A stretch of 64,000 bases of DNA. Origin: Streptomyces sp. NBC_01314 (GTDB taxonomy: Bacteria > Actinomycetota > Actinomycetes > Streptomycetales > Streptomycetaceae). A program made the position numbers and the translations under genes. The notes under the pieces were generated by a model. It saw only the letters and a program-made list of their open reading frames with translations. It ran no database searches and was not told the origin of the DNA. Where the stretch lies: contig NZ_CP108394.1 of NCBI RefSeq assembly GCF_041435215.1, forward strand, positions 10,478,001 through 10,542,000. Reading direction: 5' to 3'. Each line of letters begins with the position of its first letter. Within the stretch, counting starts at the first letter, position 1. Of this stretch, positions 8,210 through 18,189 are shown piece by piece.

Positions 8210-9271
8210 ATGAACGACGCCACCCTCTCCGTCGCCTCCCTCGATGCCCGGCCCGGCACCAAGGCACGCGGCACCGTCCGGGCCGACCTCGGCGCCCTCA
8301 CCACGGACATCCCGCTGACCCTGGTCAACGGCTCCCGCCCCGGCCCTCGGGTCGTCATCACCGCAGGTGTGCACGGCGGCGAGTTCACGCCCATCGACGC
8401 CGTCGTACGACTGGCGGACAGGCTGGAGCCCGGGGAGGTGTACGGGCAGGTGATCATCTGCCCCGTCGCCAACCCGCCCGCCGTGTACGAGGGCCGGCTC
8501 AACATCTCCCCGGTCGACGGCGTGAACCTCAACCGCGTCTTCCCCGGCGACCCGGCCGGCGGCCCCACCGAGCGTCTGGCCGCCTGGCTCTTCACCCACC
8601 TGGTCGACGGTGCCGACGTCTACGTCGACCTGCACTGCGGCGGCATCGACCAGGTCCTGCGGGACTTCGTCGGATACCGCCTCACCGGTGACCCGGACCT
8701 CGACAAGGCCACGGCCGAACTGGCAGGCTCCTTCGGCATCGAGGACGTCATCCTCGGACTGAAGGCCGACGGCGGCAACAGCCACGCGGCCGCCGCCCGC
8801 CGGGGCATCTCGGCGGTCCTGGTCGAGGTCGGCTCACTCGGACAGCGGGACGAGCCCACGGCCCTCCGCCGCGTCGACGGACTCCTCACGGCACTGCGCC
8901 ACCTGGGCGTCCTCGACCACGAAGGCTCCGCCCCGGCCCCGATCCGGGAGTGGGTCTGGTCCGCCGGTGTCACCGCCGAGGCCACCGGCCTGTGGTACCC
9001 GGAGTTCTCCTTCGACGCCGACATCCTCGGCGAAGTCGCCGAGGGCGACCTCCTCGGCCGCATCGTCGACCCGGCCGACGGCACGGAGCACACGGTCCAC
9101 GCCCCGGCCGGCGGACGGATCTTCTACGCCATGCACGGTCTCACCGTCGCCCCCGGCGCCGAACTCGCCGCCCTCGCCGTGCCGTGGGACCCCGCCACGG
9201 CCCCGAGCCCCGACACCCTCCGCACCCCCGGCGCGGGCCATGGGTCCGACGAGGCGGCCCCCCGCCCGTAA
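8210..9271 (+). CDS. Zinc deacylase, succinylglutamate desuccinylase/aspartoacylase family (first of two)
   Basis: A 353-residue M14-like amidohydrolase. Zinc ligands are visible in GVHGGEF (His about 54, Glu about 57) and DLHCGG (His about 141); the catalytic glutamate is in LVEVGS (about 206). A C-terminal beta domain resembling biotinyl folds follows. Relatives include AstE, aspartoacylase and DoeB, which deacetylates N-acetyl-2,4-diaminobutyrate in ectoine breakdown. ATG 8204 overlaps the previous stop, but GGAGG at 8198-8202 is correctly spaced for ATG 8210. A second family member sits at 14801 in the same operon, so two deacylation steps or two acyl substrates are implied. No DoeA-type ectoine hydrolase is seen nearby. 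Confidence 0.88.
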   Translation: MNDATLSVASLDARPGTKARGTVRADLGALTTDIPLTLVNGSRPGPRVVITAGVHGGEFTPIDAVVRLADRLEPGEVYGQVIICPVANPPAVYEGRLNISPVDGVNLNRVFPGDPAGGPTERLAAWLFTHLVDGADVYVDLHCGGIDQVLRDFVGYRLTGDPDLDKATAELAGSFGIEDVILGLKADGGNSHAAAARRGISAVLVEVGSLGQRDEPTALRRVDGLLTALRHLGVLDHEGSAPAPIREWVWSAGVTAEATGLWYPEFSFDADILGEVAEGDLLGRIVDPADGTEHTVHAPAGGRIFYAMHGLTVAPGAELAALAVPWDPATAPSPDTLRTPGAGHGSDEAAPRP

Positions 9272-9347
9272 TACCCCCGCCCCCCTGCCCGCAGCGCCCC
9301 ACACCCCCCTGCCCCCCTTCCCTGCAGCACCACCCAGGAGGCACACG

Positions 9348-10454
9348 ATGAGAGATGTCCGGATAGACCGCCGGCTGTTCCTGCGCGGAGTCGGCGGAGT
9401 CACGGCGGGTCTTGCCGCCGCGTCCGCCCTGAGTGCCTGTGGCACCGGCAGCAGCCGCAGCACGACCGCCGGTAGCGGCAAGAGCTCCAAGACGCTGGTC
9501 GTGCGCAACAGCGGTGGCACGTACGGCGAGGCCAACCAGAAGGCGGTCTACGACGCGTTCACCAAGGAGACGGGCATCCAGATCAAGGTGGTGAACATCG
9601 CGTACGCGCAGCTGCTCGCCCAGATCAAGCAGGGCCGCCCGCAGTTCGACGTCATCGACACCTCCATGGCCGACGTCATCCGCTTCAAGGACCAGGACGC
9701 GACCGAGGCGCTCGACTACGACCGGTTGAAGAGCACCAAGAACGCGGGCATCGCCGAGTCCCTGATGATGTCCCACGGCATCGGCAAGAACTACTGGGCC
9801 AGCGTCATGGCGTACCGCACCGACGCCTTCGACGGCAAGAAGCCTGAAAACTGGGCCGACTTCTGGGACACCAAGGCGTTCAAGGGCAGCCGCGCCCTCC
9901 AGGCCCGCGACGCCGACCTGCCCGAACTGGAGTTCGCCCTCCTGGCCGACGGCGTGCCCCTGGACAAGCTGTACCCCCTTGATGTGGAGCGCGCCTTCAA
10001 GTCCCTCGACAACATCAGGGGTTCCGTCCGCAAGTACTGGGACACCGGTGCCCTGCCCGGCGTCCTGCTGGGCCGCGAGGAGGTTGTCGCCACCAGCGTG
10101 TGGCACGGCCGTCTCGACGCCCTGATCAAGGGCGGCTCGCCGCTCGCCTACCAGTGGAACGGTGCCCGCCGGCAGAGCAACGGCTTCTGCATCCCCAAGG
10201 GGACCGCGAACCTCGACGCCGCCTACCAGCTCGTCGACTTCGCGCTGCGTCCCGACATCCAGGCCGCCTACGCCGAGGTCTATCCGATGGCCCCGGTGGT
10301 GCCCGCCGCCTACAAGAAGCTCTCCTCGGCCGCCGCCGGGAATCTGGCCAGCTCGCCCGAGCACCTGAAGTCCGGGTTCGACCTGGACGTCGAGTGGTGG
10401 ATCAAGAACGAGACGGCCGTGTCCAAGCGCTGGCAGGAGTGGGTCAATGCCTGA
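9348..10454 (+). CDS. ABC transporter substrate-binding lipoprotein, spermidine/putrescine (PotD) type
   Basis: A 368-residue type-2 periplasmic-binding-like protein. The N-terminus has a twin-arginine motif (RIDRRLFLRG, residues 5-14), a hydrophobic stretch and a lipobox LSAC with the lipidated cysteine at about residue 31, so it is probably a Tat-exported lipoprotein on the outer face of the membrane. The mature part begins KTLVVRNSGGTYGE, as in PotD/PotF-like binding proteins. ATG 9348 is preceded by CAGGAGG. It overlaps the ATPase gene by 8 bp and belongs to a complete importer of four genes. Ligand likely a polyamine, opine-like or acylated amine; not determinable here. Confidence 0.92.
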   Translation: MRDVRIDRRLFLRGVGGVTAGLAAASALSACGTGSSRSTTAGSGKSSKTLVVRNSGGTYGEANQKAVYDAFTKETGIQIKVVNIAYAQLLAQIKQGRPQFDVIDTSMADVIRFKDQDATEALDYDRLKSTKNAGIAESLMMSHGIGKNYWASVMAYRTDAFDGKKPENWADFWDTKAFKGSRALQARDADLPELEFALLADGVPLDKLYPLDVERAFKSLDNIRGSVRKYWDTGALPGVLLGREEVVATSVWHGRLDALIKGGSPLAYQWNGARRQSNGFCIPKGTANLDAAYQLVDFALRPDIQAAYAEVYPMAPVVPAAYKKLSSAAAGNLASSPEHLKSGFDLDVEWWIKNETAVSKRWQEWVNA

Positions 10455-11592
10455 GCTGAACCTGAAGTCGCCGCACCAGTCGTCCCCGGTGGTCTTCCCG
10501 CCGCCGGGGACCGGCACCGGAAAACCCCTCTCCGTCACGGACCTGCGCAAGACGTACAGCGGCGTGACCGCTGTCGACACGGTCTCGATGGAGATCGCGG
10601 GCGGCGAGTTCGTCACCTTCCTGGGGTCCTCCGGCTCCGGCAAGACCACCACCCTGATGATGATCGCCGGGTTCTGCGAGCCCGACTCCGGCCAGATCGT
10701 CGTCGGCGGCCGTGACGTGACCCGCCTCGCGCCGCAGAAGCGCGGCCTCGGCTTCGTCTTCCAGCAGTACCTGCTCTTCCCGCACATGACGGTCTGGGAG
10801 AACGTCGCCTTCCCGCTCCAGCTGCGGGGCGTGCCCAAGGCGGAGCTGCGCCGCCGGGTCGGCGAGACCCTGGAGATCGCCGGACTCTCGGCCATGGCCC
10901 GGCGCCGGCCGCGCGAGCTGTCCGGTGGCCAGCAGCAGCGTGTCGCGCTGTGCCGGGCGCTGGTCTACCGGCCGCCGGTGATCCTCATGGACGAGCCGCT
11001 CGGCGCCCTGGACAAGAAGCTGCGCGACCAGCTGCAGACCGAGATCAAGCGCATCCAGCAGGAACTCGGCCTGACCGTCATCTATGTGACGCACGATCAG
11101 GAAGAGGCGCTGGTCCTGTCCGACCGGATCGCGGTGATGCGGGACGGACGGATCGACCAGTTCGACACCCCGCGTGAGCTCTTCGAGCGCCCGCGCACCC
11201 CGTTCGTCGCCGACTTCCTCGGCGCGGCCAACTTCCTCCCCGGCACCGTCCAGCAGCAGACGTCCGAGCAGACCCTCGTACGGCTGGACGCGGGAGGCCT
11301 GCTCAAGGCCCGCCCGCAGGCGGGAGCCGAGGGAGCCCGGGTACGAGCCGCGGTCCAGCCCGGCCGGCTCCGGCTGTGCACGCCCGGCGACGGGTTCTGT
11401 ACCGGGACCGTCGAGACGGTCACCTACGTGGGAACCCTCGTCCGCGTCACCGTCCGCCCGGCGGGCGACGCCGACACCGGCCTCGTACGGCTGGAACTCC
11501 CGGCCGGCAAGGCCCCGGTCATCGGCGAACAGGTCAGCCTGACCGCCGATCCCGACGACGTCAGCGTGTTCGCGGTCGAAGGAGGCGGGTGA
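10447..11592 (+). CDS. ABC transporter ATP-binding protein, PotA type
   Basis: A 381-residue ATPase. Walker A GSSGSGKTT (about residue 60), Q-loop FVFQQYLLFPH, signature LSGGQQQR (about 158), Walker B VILMDEP (about 178-184) and the H-loop in VIYVTHDQ are all present. The last 120 residues form a TOBE-like regulatory domain, as in PotA and other CUT1/polyamine ATPases. Start ATG overlaps the binding-protein gene by 8 bp; the first permease follows 1 bp after the stop. It energises the importer encoded by 9348-13389. Confidence 0.95.
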   Translation: MPELNLKSPHQSSPVVFPPPGTGTGKPLSVTDLRKTYSGVTAVDTVSMEIAGGEFVTFLGSSGSGKTTTLMMIAGFCEPDSGQIVVGGRDVTRLAPQKRGLGFVFQQYLLFPHMTVWENVAFPLQLRGVPKAELRRRVGETLEIAGLSAMARRRPRELSGGQQQRVALCRALVYRPPVILMDEPLGALDKKLRDQLQTEIKRIQQELGLTVIYVTHDQEEALVLSDRIAVMRDGRIDQFDTPRELFERPRTPFVADFLGAANFLPGTVQQQTSEQTLVRLDAGGLLKARPQAGAEGARVRAAVQPGRLRLCTPGDGFCTGTVETVTYVGTLVRVTVRPAGDADTGLVRLELPAGKAPVIGEQVSLTADPDDVSVFAVEGGG

Positions 11593-11593
11593 C

Positions 11594-12526
11594 ATGGCCG
11601 GATCCGTTCTCGCGCCCGCGCCTCCCGCCCCGGGCCCCAAAGCCCCCGCGGCCTCCCGGGGGCGGGTGCGCCGCGCGCTGTCCGAGCGCCGCACCCGCTT
11701 CGGGCTGCTCAACGCCGCCCCCGTGGTCATCTATCTGCTGGTGCTGTTCGTCTACCCGATCTTCAGCACCCTGCTCCTCAGCCTCAAGGGCGAGGACGGC
11801 GGCTGGACGCTGCACTGGTACGCGGACGCCCTCCAGGGCTCCAACCTGAAGGTCCTCCTCACCACCCTGCGGATCTCCGCCGAGACCTCGCTGCTCAGCC
11901 TCGTCATCGGCTTCCTGCTGGCCGCCGCCGTCTCCCGGCTCAAGCCACTGTGGGCAGGCCTGGTGATGATCATCGTCATCGTGCCGCACTTCATCAGCGC
12001 CCTGGTCCGCACCTACGGCTGGATCATCCTGCTCGGTGAACACGGCGTCATCAACAACGCCCTGACGGACCTGGACGTCCCGGGTGCTCCGTTCCAGATG
12101 CTCTACAACGAGCTCGGCGTGGTCATCGGCACCACCTCGGTGATGCTGCCCTACACCGTGCTGCTGCTGTACGCGGTCATGAAGGGCATCGACCGCCGGC
12201 TGCCGGCCGCAGCGGCCAGCATGGGCGCGGGCAGGCTGACGATCTTCCGCCGGATCTACCTGCCGATGGTCGCTCCCGGCCTGATCAACGCGGGCATCCT
12301 GTGCTTCATCCTCTGCCTCGGCTACTACCTGACCCCTGCCCTCATGGGTGGTCCGAAGCAGGCCATGGTGGCCTCGCTCATCAGCGAACAGGTGATGAAA
12401 CAGAGCCAGTGGAACGGCGCTGCCGCGCTCGGCATCATCCTGCTGCTCCTGACCTTCGCGGGTCTGCTCCTGCTGCGGCTGATCAAGGCCGTGAGCGAGG
12501 CCGCGAAGAATCGAGGTATCTCGTGA
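11594..12526 (+). CDS. ABC transporter permease, PotB type
   Basis: A 310-residue inner-membrane permease with about six hydrophobic segments after a basic, proline-rich cytoplasmic N-terminus. The conserved ATPase-contact (EAA) loop is visible as AAAASMGAGRLTIFRRIYLPM near residue 205-225, shown here in part. It is similar in layout to PotB/PotH. Stop TGA overlaps the GTG of the second permease (GTGA), giving tight coupling and a 1:1 heterodimer. Confidence 0.93.
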   Translation: MAGSVLAPAPPAPGPKAPAASRGRVRRALSERRTRFGLLNAAPVVIYLLVLFVYPIFSTLLLSLKGEDGGWTLHWYADALQGSNLKVLLTTLRISAETSLLSLVIGFLLAAAVSRLKPLWAGLVMIIVIVPHFISALVRTYGWIILLGEHGVINNALTDLDVPGAPFQMLYNELGVVIGTTSVMLPYTVLLLYAVMKGIDRRLPAAAASMGAGRLTIFRRIYLPMVAPGLINAGILCFILCLGYYLTPALMGGPKQAMVASLISEQVMKQSQWNGAAALGIILLLLTFAGLLLLRLIKAVSEAAKNRGIS

Positions 12527-13389
12527 TCGCGCTGCGCTCGACACTGGCCGGGCGGATCTTCCTGACCGTCGCCTCCACGGTGATCCTGCTGTTCCTCGCC
12601 CTGCCCATCGTCCTTATCGTCGTCACCTCGTTCGGCAAGGACGCCTTCGGCGCCTTCCCGCCGGACTCCTGGACGCTGGGCTGGTACAAGGTGCTGTTCG
12701 CCGACGGCAGCAAGTGGCCGGCCGCGCTCTCCCTGAGCGCCCTGATCGCCTCACTGACCACCGTGTTCTCGCTCCTCCTGGGCATCACGGCGGCCACGGC
12801 ACTGGTCCGTAGCAACCTGCCGCTGCGCTCGGCGGTGTACGGACTGGTCCTCGCCCCGCTGGTGATCCCCCAAGTGGTCATCGCCCTCGGCCTGTTCCTG
12901 CTCTTCGAGCCCGCCGCCATGCTCGGCAGCCCGATCGCCATCGCCCTCGGGCACACCGTGCTCGCCTCACCGATCGCCGTGATGATCCTCATGGCCACAC
13001 TGAAGGGCATCGACGAACGGCTGGAGGACGCGGCGGCCAGCATGGGCGCCGGCCGTCTCACCGTCGCCCGGCGCATCACGCTCCCGCTGGCCATGCCCGG
13101 AATGATCGCCGCCGCGATCTTCTCCTTCATCACCAGTTTCGACGAGTTCTTCATCTCGCAGTTCCTGTCCTCCGTAGACACCACGACCCTGCCCGTCCAG
13201 GTGTTCAACGTCCTCCAGTTCGACGTCGACCCGTCCGTGACGGCCATCAGCGCGGTGCTCATCGCGATCGCCGTACTGGCCCTCGTCCTGGTCGCCGCCG
13301 TGCGCCGACTCGGCGGTGGCGGAAAGCAGGACGGTCTGCTGCCGACGGAGCCCGCGGTGGGCCTGTCCACCGGGAGTGAAACCTCATGA
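12523..13389 (+). CDS. ABC transporter permease, PotC type
   Basis: A 288-residue permease with six predicted membrane segments and the EAA loop DAAASMGAGRLTVARRITL near residue 168-186. The GTG start at 12523 overlaps the stop of the first permease; reading from ATG further upstream would intrude on that gene and lacks family similarity. The stop overlaps the ATG of the aminotransferase gene, so transport and catabolism are translated from one message. Confidence 0.93.
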   Translation: MIALRSTLAGRIFLTVASTVILLFLALPIVLIVVTSFGKDAFGAFPPDSWTLGWYKVLFADGSKWPAALSLSALIASLTTVFSLLLGITAATALVRSNLPLRSAVYGLVLAPLVIPQVVIALGLFLLFEPAAMLGSPIAIALGHTVLASPIAVMILMATLKGIDERLEDAAASMGAGRLTVARRITLPLAMPGMIAAAIFSFITSFDEFFISQFLSSVDTTTLPVQVFNVLQFDVDPSVTAISAVLIAIAVLALVLVAAVRRLGGGGKQDGLLPTEPAVGLSTGSETS

Positions 13390-14777
13390 CCACCAGCACC
13401 CGCACCCCGGCCGGTGAACTGTCCGCCACCGCGGCCAGACACCTGCTGCTCAACATGACCCCCAACGGCTCGCTCGGCCCGGCGGGCGAGAACCTCCTCG
13501 TCATCCGGCGGGGTGAGGGCCCGTACGTCGACGATGCCGACGGCAGGCGCTACATCGACGGCCTGTCCGGGCTGTACTGCTGCCAGCTCGGCTACTCCTA
13601 CGGCCCCGACTTCGCCGAGGCGGCGGAGAAGCAACTGCGCGAGCTGTGCTACAGCCCGCTGTGGACCTCCTCCGCGCACCCGACGGCGATCGAACTCGCC
13701 GAGCGGCTGTCCCGGATCGCCCCCGTGGACATCGAGCACACCTTTTTCTCCAGCGGCGGCGCCGAAGCCGTCGAGACCGCCTGGAAGATCGCCCGCCGCT
13801 ACCACGCGCTGCGCGGCGAACCGGGCCGCACCAAGGCCATCGCTCGGCGCGGCGCCTACCACGGACTGACCATCGGCACCCTCTCCCTCACCGACGACCC
13901 CGGCCTGACGGAGCCGTACGGCCCGCCGGCGATCGACACCCGGTTCGTGGCCAACACCAACCGCTTCGGTCTCGCACCGGAGTACGCGGACGACGGCCTG
14001 TACACGGCCCGGCTGCTCGTCGAGCTGGAGGACGCGATCCTGGCCGAAGGCCCGGAGACCGTCGCCATGCTCATCGCCGAGCCGGTGCAGAACCGGGGCG
14101 GCTGCATCACCCCGCCCCAGGGTTACTGGCAGGGTCTGCGGGCGCTGGCCGACCGGTACGGACTCCTGCTCGTCGCCGACGAGGTGATCACGGCCTTCGG
14201 CCGGCTCGGGGAGTGGTTCGGCGGGGACCGCTACGGCGCCCGCCCGGACATGGTCACCGTCGCCAAGGGCATCACCGCCGGTTACGCCCCCATGGGGGCA
14301 ACCCTGGTCAGCAATCACGTCGTCGAGGTCATCAACCGGCCCGGCGCGGTCCTCAACCACGGCTACACCTTCGCCGGGCACCCGCTGAGCGCGGCCATCG
14401 CCCTGCGCAACCTGGAGATCATGGAGCGGGACCGGATCCTGGAGAACGTCCGTGACCTCCAAGGCCACTTGGCGGGCCGCATGGCATCCCTCGCGGACCT
14501 GCCGATCGTCGGCGACGTCCGGGGAGCCGGGTTCTTCTACGCCTGCGAACTCGTCGGCGACCACGAGGACGGCGGCTTCGGCGACACCGCCCGCGCCGAC
14601 CTGATCGTCGACCTGATCCCGCGCCGGCTGCGCGAGGCCGGCCTCCTCGCCCGCGTCTACAACCGGTCCGCGCCACTGGTCCAGATCGCGCCCCCGCTGA
14701 TCAGCGACCGGGCCCTTCTCGACCGTATCGCCGACATCCTCGCGGAGACCCTCGCCGAGGCGTCCGCCCGCATCTGA
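13386..14777 (+). CDS. Class-III omega-aminotransferase (PLP)
   Basis: A 463-residue aminotransferase of the putrescine/beta-alanine:pyruvate type. The PLP lysine is K294 in TVAKGITAGYAPMG, the aspartate that contacts the pyridine ring is in LLVADEVITAFG, and FFSSGGAEAVETAWK provides the phosphate-binding part. It transfers a terminal amino group to a keto acid, giving an aldehyde that the dehydrogenase at 15751 could oxidise. ATGA overlap with the permease; 23 bp to the second deacylase, preceded by GGAAAGGA. Confidence 0.92.
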   Translation: MTTSTRTPAGELSATAARHLLLNMTPNGSLGPAGENLLVIRRGEGPYVDDADGRRYIDGLSGLYCCQLGYSYGPDFAEAAEKQLRELCYSPLWTSSAHPTAIELAERLSRIAPVDIEHTFFSSGGAEAVETAWKIARRYHALRGEPGRTKAIARRGAYHGLTIGTLSLTDDPGLTEPYGPPAIDTRFVANTNRFGLAPEYADDGLYTARLLVELEDAILAEGPETVAMLIAEPVQNRGGCITPPQGYWQGLRALADRYGLLLVADEVITAFGRLGEWFGGDRYGARPDMVTVAKGITAGYAPMGATLVSNHVVEVINRPGAVLNHGYTFAGHPLSAAIALRNLEIMERDRILENVRDLQGHLAGRMASLADLPIVGDVRGAGFFYACELVGDHEDGGFGDTARADLIVDLIPRRLREAGLLARVYNRSAPLVQIAPPLISDRALLDRIADILAETLAEASARI

Positions 14778-14800
14778 TCCATGTTTCGGAAAGGAACGAC

Positions 14801-15754
14801 ATGTACTCCATCGGTCCGCTGACCGTCGCCCCCGGCGAGTGCGCCCAAGGCCTCATCCCGGTCGGCACCAGCAGCTACGGTGTGGAACTCGGCATCCCAC
14901 TGATCGTCGTCAACGGCGCGCAGGACGGCCCGGTCCTGTGTGTGGACGCCGGCGTGCACGGCGACGAGTACGACGGCCAGGAAGCCGTCCGCCGCGTGGT
15001 CGCCGAGATCGACCCGGCCACCCTGCGCGGCACGCTCGTCGCCATCCCCTGCATGAACACCCCGGCCTTCGAGGCGGCGGCCCGCACCAGCGGCCTGGAC
15101 CACCTCAACCTCAACCGCATCTTCCCCGGTGACGCGGACGGCTCGTACTCGCTGCGCCTGGCCGCCACCTTCGTCGAGCAGGTCGTCCCGGCCATCGACG
15201 CCCTGGTCGACCTGCACACCGGCGGCACGTTCGGTGAGATCGCCCCGCTGGTCATCCTTCAGGGCGGCTATGAGGAACTGGCGACGGAGATGGCCCTCGC
15301 GGCCGGCCACGAGCTGGTCTGGAAGGGCGGCAAATGGGGCGGCACGGTGCGCCATCCCACGCTCGCGGCGGGCAAGCCCGCCATCACCATCGAGGTCGGC
15401 GGCGGCACCTACCGCGAGGAGAACGTCGCCCTGCACATGCACTCCATCCGCAACATCCTCCGGCAACTCGGCATGATCGACGGTGCGGCGGAGTTGCGGG
15501 ACACCTACACCACGGTCTCCGGCACTTTCGCCCGCTCCGACGCCGGCGGCTTCTTCGTCGGCCATGCCGAGCCGGGGGACACCTGCAAGGAAGGCGACCT
15601 GATCGCCCACATCGTCGACCACTACGGCAACACGCTGGAGGAGGTCCTCGCCCCGCAGGACGGCATCGTGCTCTGGGTCCGCCGGATCCGTACCGTCCGC
15701 CCCGGCGACGAGGTCGTCATCTTCGGCGAGGTGCAGGGAGAGATCCGGCCATGA
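14801..15754 (+). CDS. Zinc deacylase, succinylglutamate desuccinylase/aspartoacylase family (second)
   Basis: A 317-residue protein with zinc ligands in GVHGDEYDG (His53, Glu56) and DLHTGG (His139), the catalytic Glu in IEVGGG, and a C-terminal beta domain with [10 protein letters not shown]. It is shorter than, and clearly different in sequence from, the deacylase at 8210, so the two are not a recent duplication. The nearest named role is DoeB-like N-acyl diamino acid deacylation. AAAGGA sits before the ATG; ATGA overlap with the following aldehyde dehydrogenase. Confidence 0.87.
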   Translation: MYSIGPLTVAPGECAQGLIPVGTSSYGVELGIPLIVVNGAQDGPVLCVDAGVHGDEYDGQEAVRRVVAEIDPATLRGTLVAIPCMNTPAFEAAARTSGLDHLNLNRIFPGDADGSYSLRLAATFVEQVVPAIDALVDLHTGGTFGEIAPLVILQGGYEELATEMALAAGHELVWKGGKWGGTVRHPTLAAGKPAITIEVGGGTYREENVALHMHSIRNILRQLGMIDGAAELRDTYTTVSGTFARSDAGGFFVGHAEPGDTCKEGDLIAHIVDHYGNTLEEVLAPQDGIVLWVRRIRTVRPGDEVVIFGEVQGEIRP

Positions 15755-17211
15755 CCGGCGAACTGCGGTTGACCGAGCTGCTGATCGACGGCAAGCAGGT
15801 GCCCGCCGCCGACGGACGCTTCTTCACGGTCCTCGACCCGTCCGACGGTGCGGTCATCGCCCAGGTGGCGCTGGCCGGCAAGGCGGACGTGGACCAGGCG
15901 GTGGCGGCGGCCCGCTCGGCCCTCACCTCTCCCGAATGGGCCCGCATGCGCGCCGCCGACCGGGGCCGGGTCCTGTACCGGATCGCCGAGGCCATCCGCT
16001 ACCAGGGCGAACGGCTGGCCCGCCTGGAGAGCCAGGACGTCGGCAAGCCGCTCCGCCAGGCCAAGGCCGATGTCGAGGCGGCGGCCCGCTACTTCGAGTT
16101 CTACGCGGGCGTCGCCGACAAGCTCGGCGGCACGACGATCCCTCTCGGGCCCGGCCTGATCGACTACACCGTCCGCGAGCCGATCGGTGTCTCCGGCCAG
16201 ATCATCCCGTTCAACTACCCGCTGCAGAACACCGCGAGGGGCTCCGCCCCGGCGCTGGCGGCAGGGTGCACCGTGGTGCTCAAGCCGTCGCCGGAGGCAC
16301 CGCTCACGCCGCTGGAGATCGGCAGGATCGCCCTGGAATGCGGTCTGCCGCCGGGCGTTCTGAACGTCGTCCCCGGTGACGGGGAGACGGGTGCGGCTCT
16401 CGCCGGGCACCCCGGGATCGACCAGGTCACCTTCACCGGCTCGGTGCCGACGGGCATCAAGGTCGCCCAGGCCGCCGCAGCCAACGTGGTGCCCTCCGTC
16501 ACCGAGCTGGGTGGCAAGTCTCCGGTCGTCGTCTTCGCCGACGCCGACTTCGACCTGGCGCTGACCGCCGTCGCGGCCTCGGCCTTCGGCAACGCCGGCC
16601 AGACCTGCTCGGCCGGCACCCGGCTGCTGCTCCAGCGGGGCGCCGAGAAGTTCCTCGACAAGCTGGTCGCCCACGCCGCCTCCCTGCGCATCGGCCCGGG
16701 TCTCACCGACCCGGACATCGGCCCGCTCGTCGCCGGCAGGCAGCGCGACCGGGTGCTGGGCTACCTGGACCTGGCCCGGCAGGAGGGCGCGGTGGCGCGG
16801 GCCGGCGGCGGTGCGCCGTCCGATCCGGCCCTGGCCGACGGCTACTACGTCGAGCCGACCGTCCTCACCGGCCTGACCAACGACGCCCGGTGCGCCCGCG
16901 AGGAGATCTTCGGCCCCGTCGTCACCGTCATCGAGTTCGACGACACCGACGAGGCCCTGGACATCGCCAACGACAGCCCGTACGGCCTCGCGTCCTACGT
17001 CTGGACCCGCGACATCGACAAGGCGATGCGTCTGGCCGAGGGCATCCGGGCCGGCCAGGTCTACGTCAACGCCACCGGCGTCGGCACCGGCGTCGAACTC
17101 CCCTTCGGTGGCTACAAGCACAGCGGCTGGGGGCGGGAGAAGGGCCTAGCGGCCCTCGACAGCTACACGCAGACCAAGAACGTGTGCATCGGATTCGGGA
17201 GCCGGTCATGA
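15751..17211 (+). CDS. Aldehyde dehydrogenase (betaine/aminobutyraldehyde type)
   Basis: A 486-residue NAD(P)-dependent aldehyde dehydrogenase. Visible are [10 protein letters not shown] (cofactor site), TFTGSVPTG, catalytic glutamate in TELGGKSP (about residue 253) and catalytic cysteine C286 in GQTCSAGTR, the sequence context of betaine and 4-aminobutyraldehyde dehydrogenases. It probably oxidises the amino aldehyde made by the aminotransferase or the flavin oxidases of the operon. ATG overlaps the deacylase stop, and its own stop overlaps the ATG of the reductase. Confidence 0.92.
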   Translation: MTGELRLTELLIDGKQVPAADGRFFTVLDPSDGAVIAQVALAGKADVDQAVAAARSALTSPEWARMRAADRGRVLYRIAEAIRYQGERLARLESQDVGKPLRQAKADVEAAARYFEFYAGVADKLGGTTIPLGPGLIDYTVREPIGVSGQIIPFNYPLQNTARGSAPALAAGCTVVLKPSPEAPLTPLEIGRIALECGLPPGVLNVVPGDGETGAALAGHPGIDQVTFTGSVPTGIKVAQAAAANVVPSVTELGGKSPVVVFADADFDLALTAVAASAFGNAGQTCSAGTRLLLQRGAEKFLDKLVAHAASLRIGPGLTDPDIGPLVAGRQRDRVLGYLDLARQEGAVARAGGGAPSDPALADGYYVEPTVLTGLTNDARCAREEIFGPVVTVIEFDDTDEALDIANDSPYGLASYVWTRDIDKAMRLAEGIRAGQVYVNATGVGTGVELPFGGYKHSGWGREKGLAALDSYTQTKNVCIGFGSRS

Positions 17212-18146
17212 GATACCGCACGCTCGGCGAGCGCGGTCCGGTTGTCTCAGTGGTCGGCGTCGGCGGCAACAACTTCGGCGCACGTCTGGACGAGGAGGGC
17301 ACGAAGGCCGTCGTCCACGCGGCCCTCGACGCCGGGATCACTCTCTTCGACACGGCCGACATGTACGGCGGCTTCGGCGAACAGGGCGGCTCGCGCGGCG
17401 ACGGCGAACGCCTTCTCGGCGCTGCCCTCAAGGGACGCCGGGACGACGTCGTCCTGGCGTCCAAGTTCGGTATGGAGATGGGGCCGGAGGCAGACCTCTA
17501 CGGCCGACGCGGTGGCCGCTCCTACATCCGGTACGCCGTCGAGGCGTCGCTGCGCCGGCTCGGCACCGACCGGATCGACCTGTACCAGTACCACGAGCCG
17601 GACGGCGTCACCCCGCTGGAGGAGACCGTCGCCGCGCTCCGTGAACTGGTCGGCGAGGGCAAGATCGGTCACATCGGCTGCTCCAACCTCCCGCCCGAGC
17701 AGCTCACCGGCGCCTTCGTGTCGGTCCAGGCCCGCTACCACCTGCTCGACCGCGGCGTGGAGCAGGGCCTGATCCCGGCCTGCCTGCGCAACGGCGTCGG
17801 CCTGCTGCCGTACTACCCGCTGGCCAACGGCCTGCTCAGCGGAAAGTACCGGCGCGGAGAGGAGCCCCCGGCCGGCAGCCGTCTGTCCTGGCGGCAGGGC
17901 TGGCTCACCGACGCGGCCCTCGACAAGGCCGAGGCACTCACCGCGTACGGCGCCGCACGAGGACTCACCCTCCTCCAGGTCGCCGTGGGCGCGCTGGCCG
18001 CGCTCCCCGCCGTCGGCTCCGTCATCTGCGGCGCCATGACCCCCGAACAGGTCACCGCCAACGCGGCGGCGGCCGACTGGATCCCCGACCCGGCCGACCT
18101 GGCCGCACTCGACGCGATCGTCACCCCCGGCGAACGCGTCGTCTGA
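17208..18146 (+). CDS. Aldo/keto reductase
   Basis: A 312-residue NADPH-dependent reductase with a TIM-barrel pattern. The catalytic tetrad can be placed: Asp and Tyr in FDTADMYGG, Lys in LASKFGME and His in YQYHEPDG. The C-terminal NADPH-binding helix region ([17 protein letters not shown]) is present. It resembles the YajO/Tas-like group. It could reduce a semialdehyde to an alcohol when the dehydrogenase is saturated; this is inference from the operon. Followed by 43 bp with a GAGG site before the HAD gene. Confidence 0.88.
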   Translation: MRYRTLGERGPVVSVVGVGGNNFGARLDEEGTKAVVHAALDAGITLFDTADMYGGFGEQGGSRGDGERLLGAALKGRRDDVVLASKFGMEMGPEADLYGRRGGRSYIRYAVEASLRRLGTDRIDLYQYHEPDGVTPLEETVAALRELVGEGKIGHIGCSNLPPEQLTGAFVSVQARYHLLDRGVEQGLIPACLRNGVGLLPYYPLANGLLSGKYRRGEEPPAGSRLSWRQGWLTDAALDKAEALTAYGAARGLTLLQVAVGALAALPAVGSVICGAMTPEQVTANAAAADWIPDPADLAALDAIVTPGERVV

Positions 18147-18189
18147 CGTCACCGAATCCCCTTCGTCATCCGAATTGAGGCTGAACACC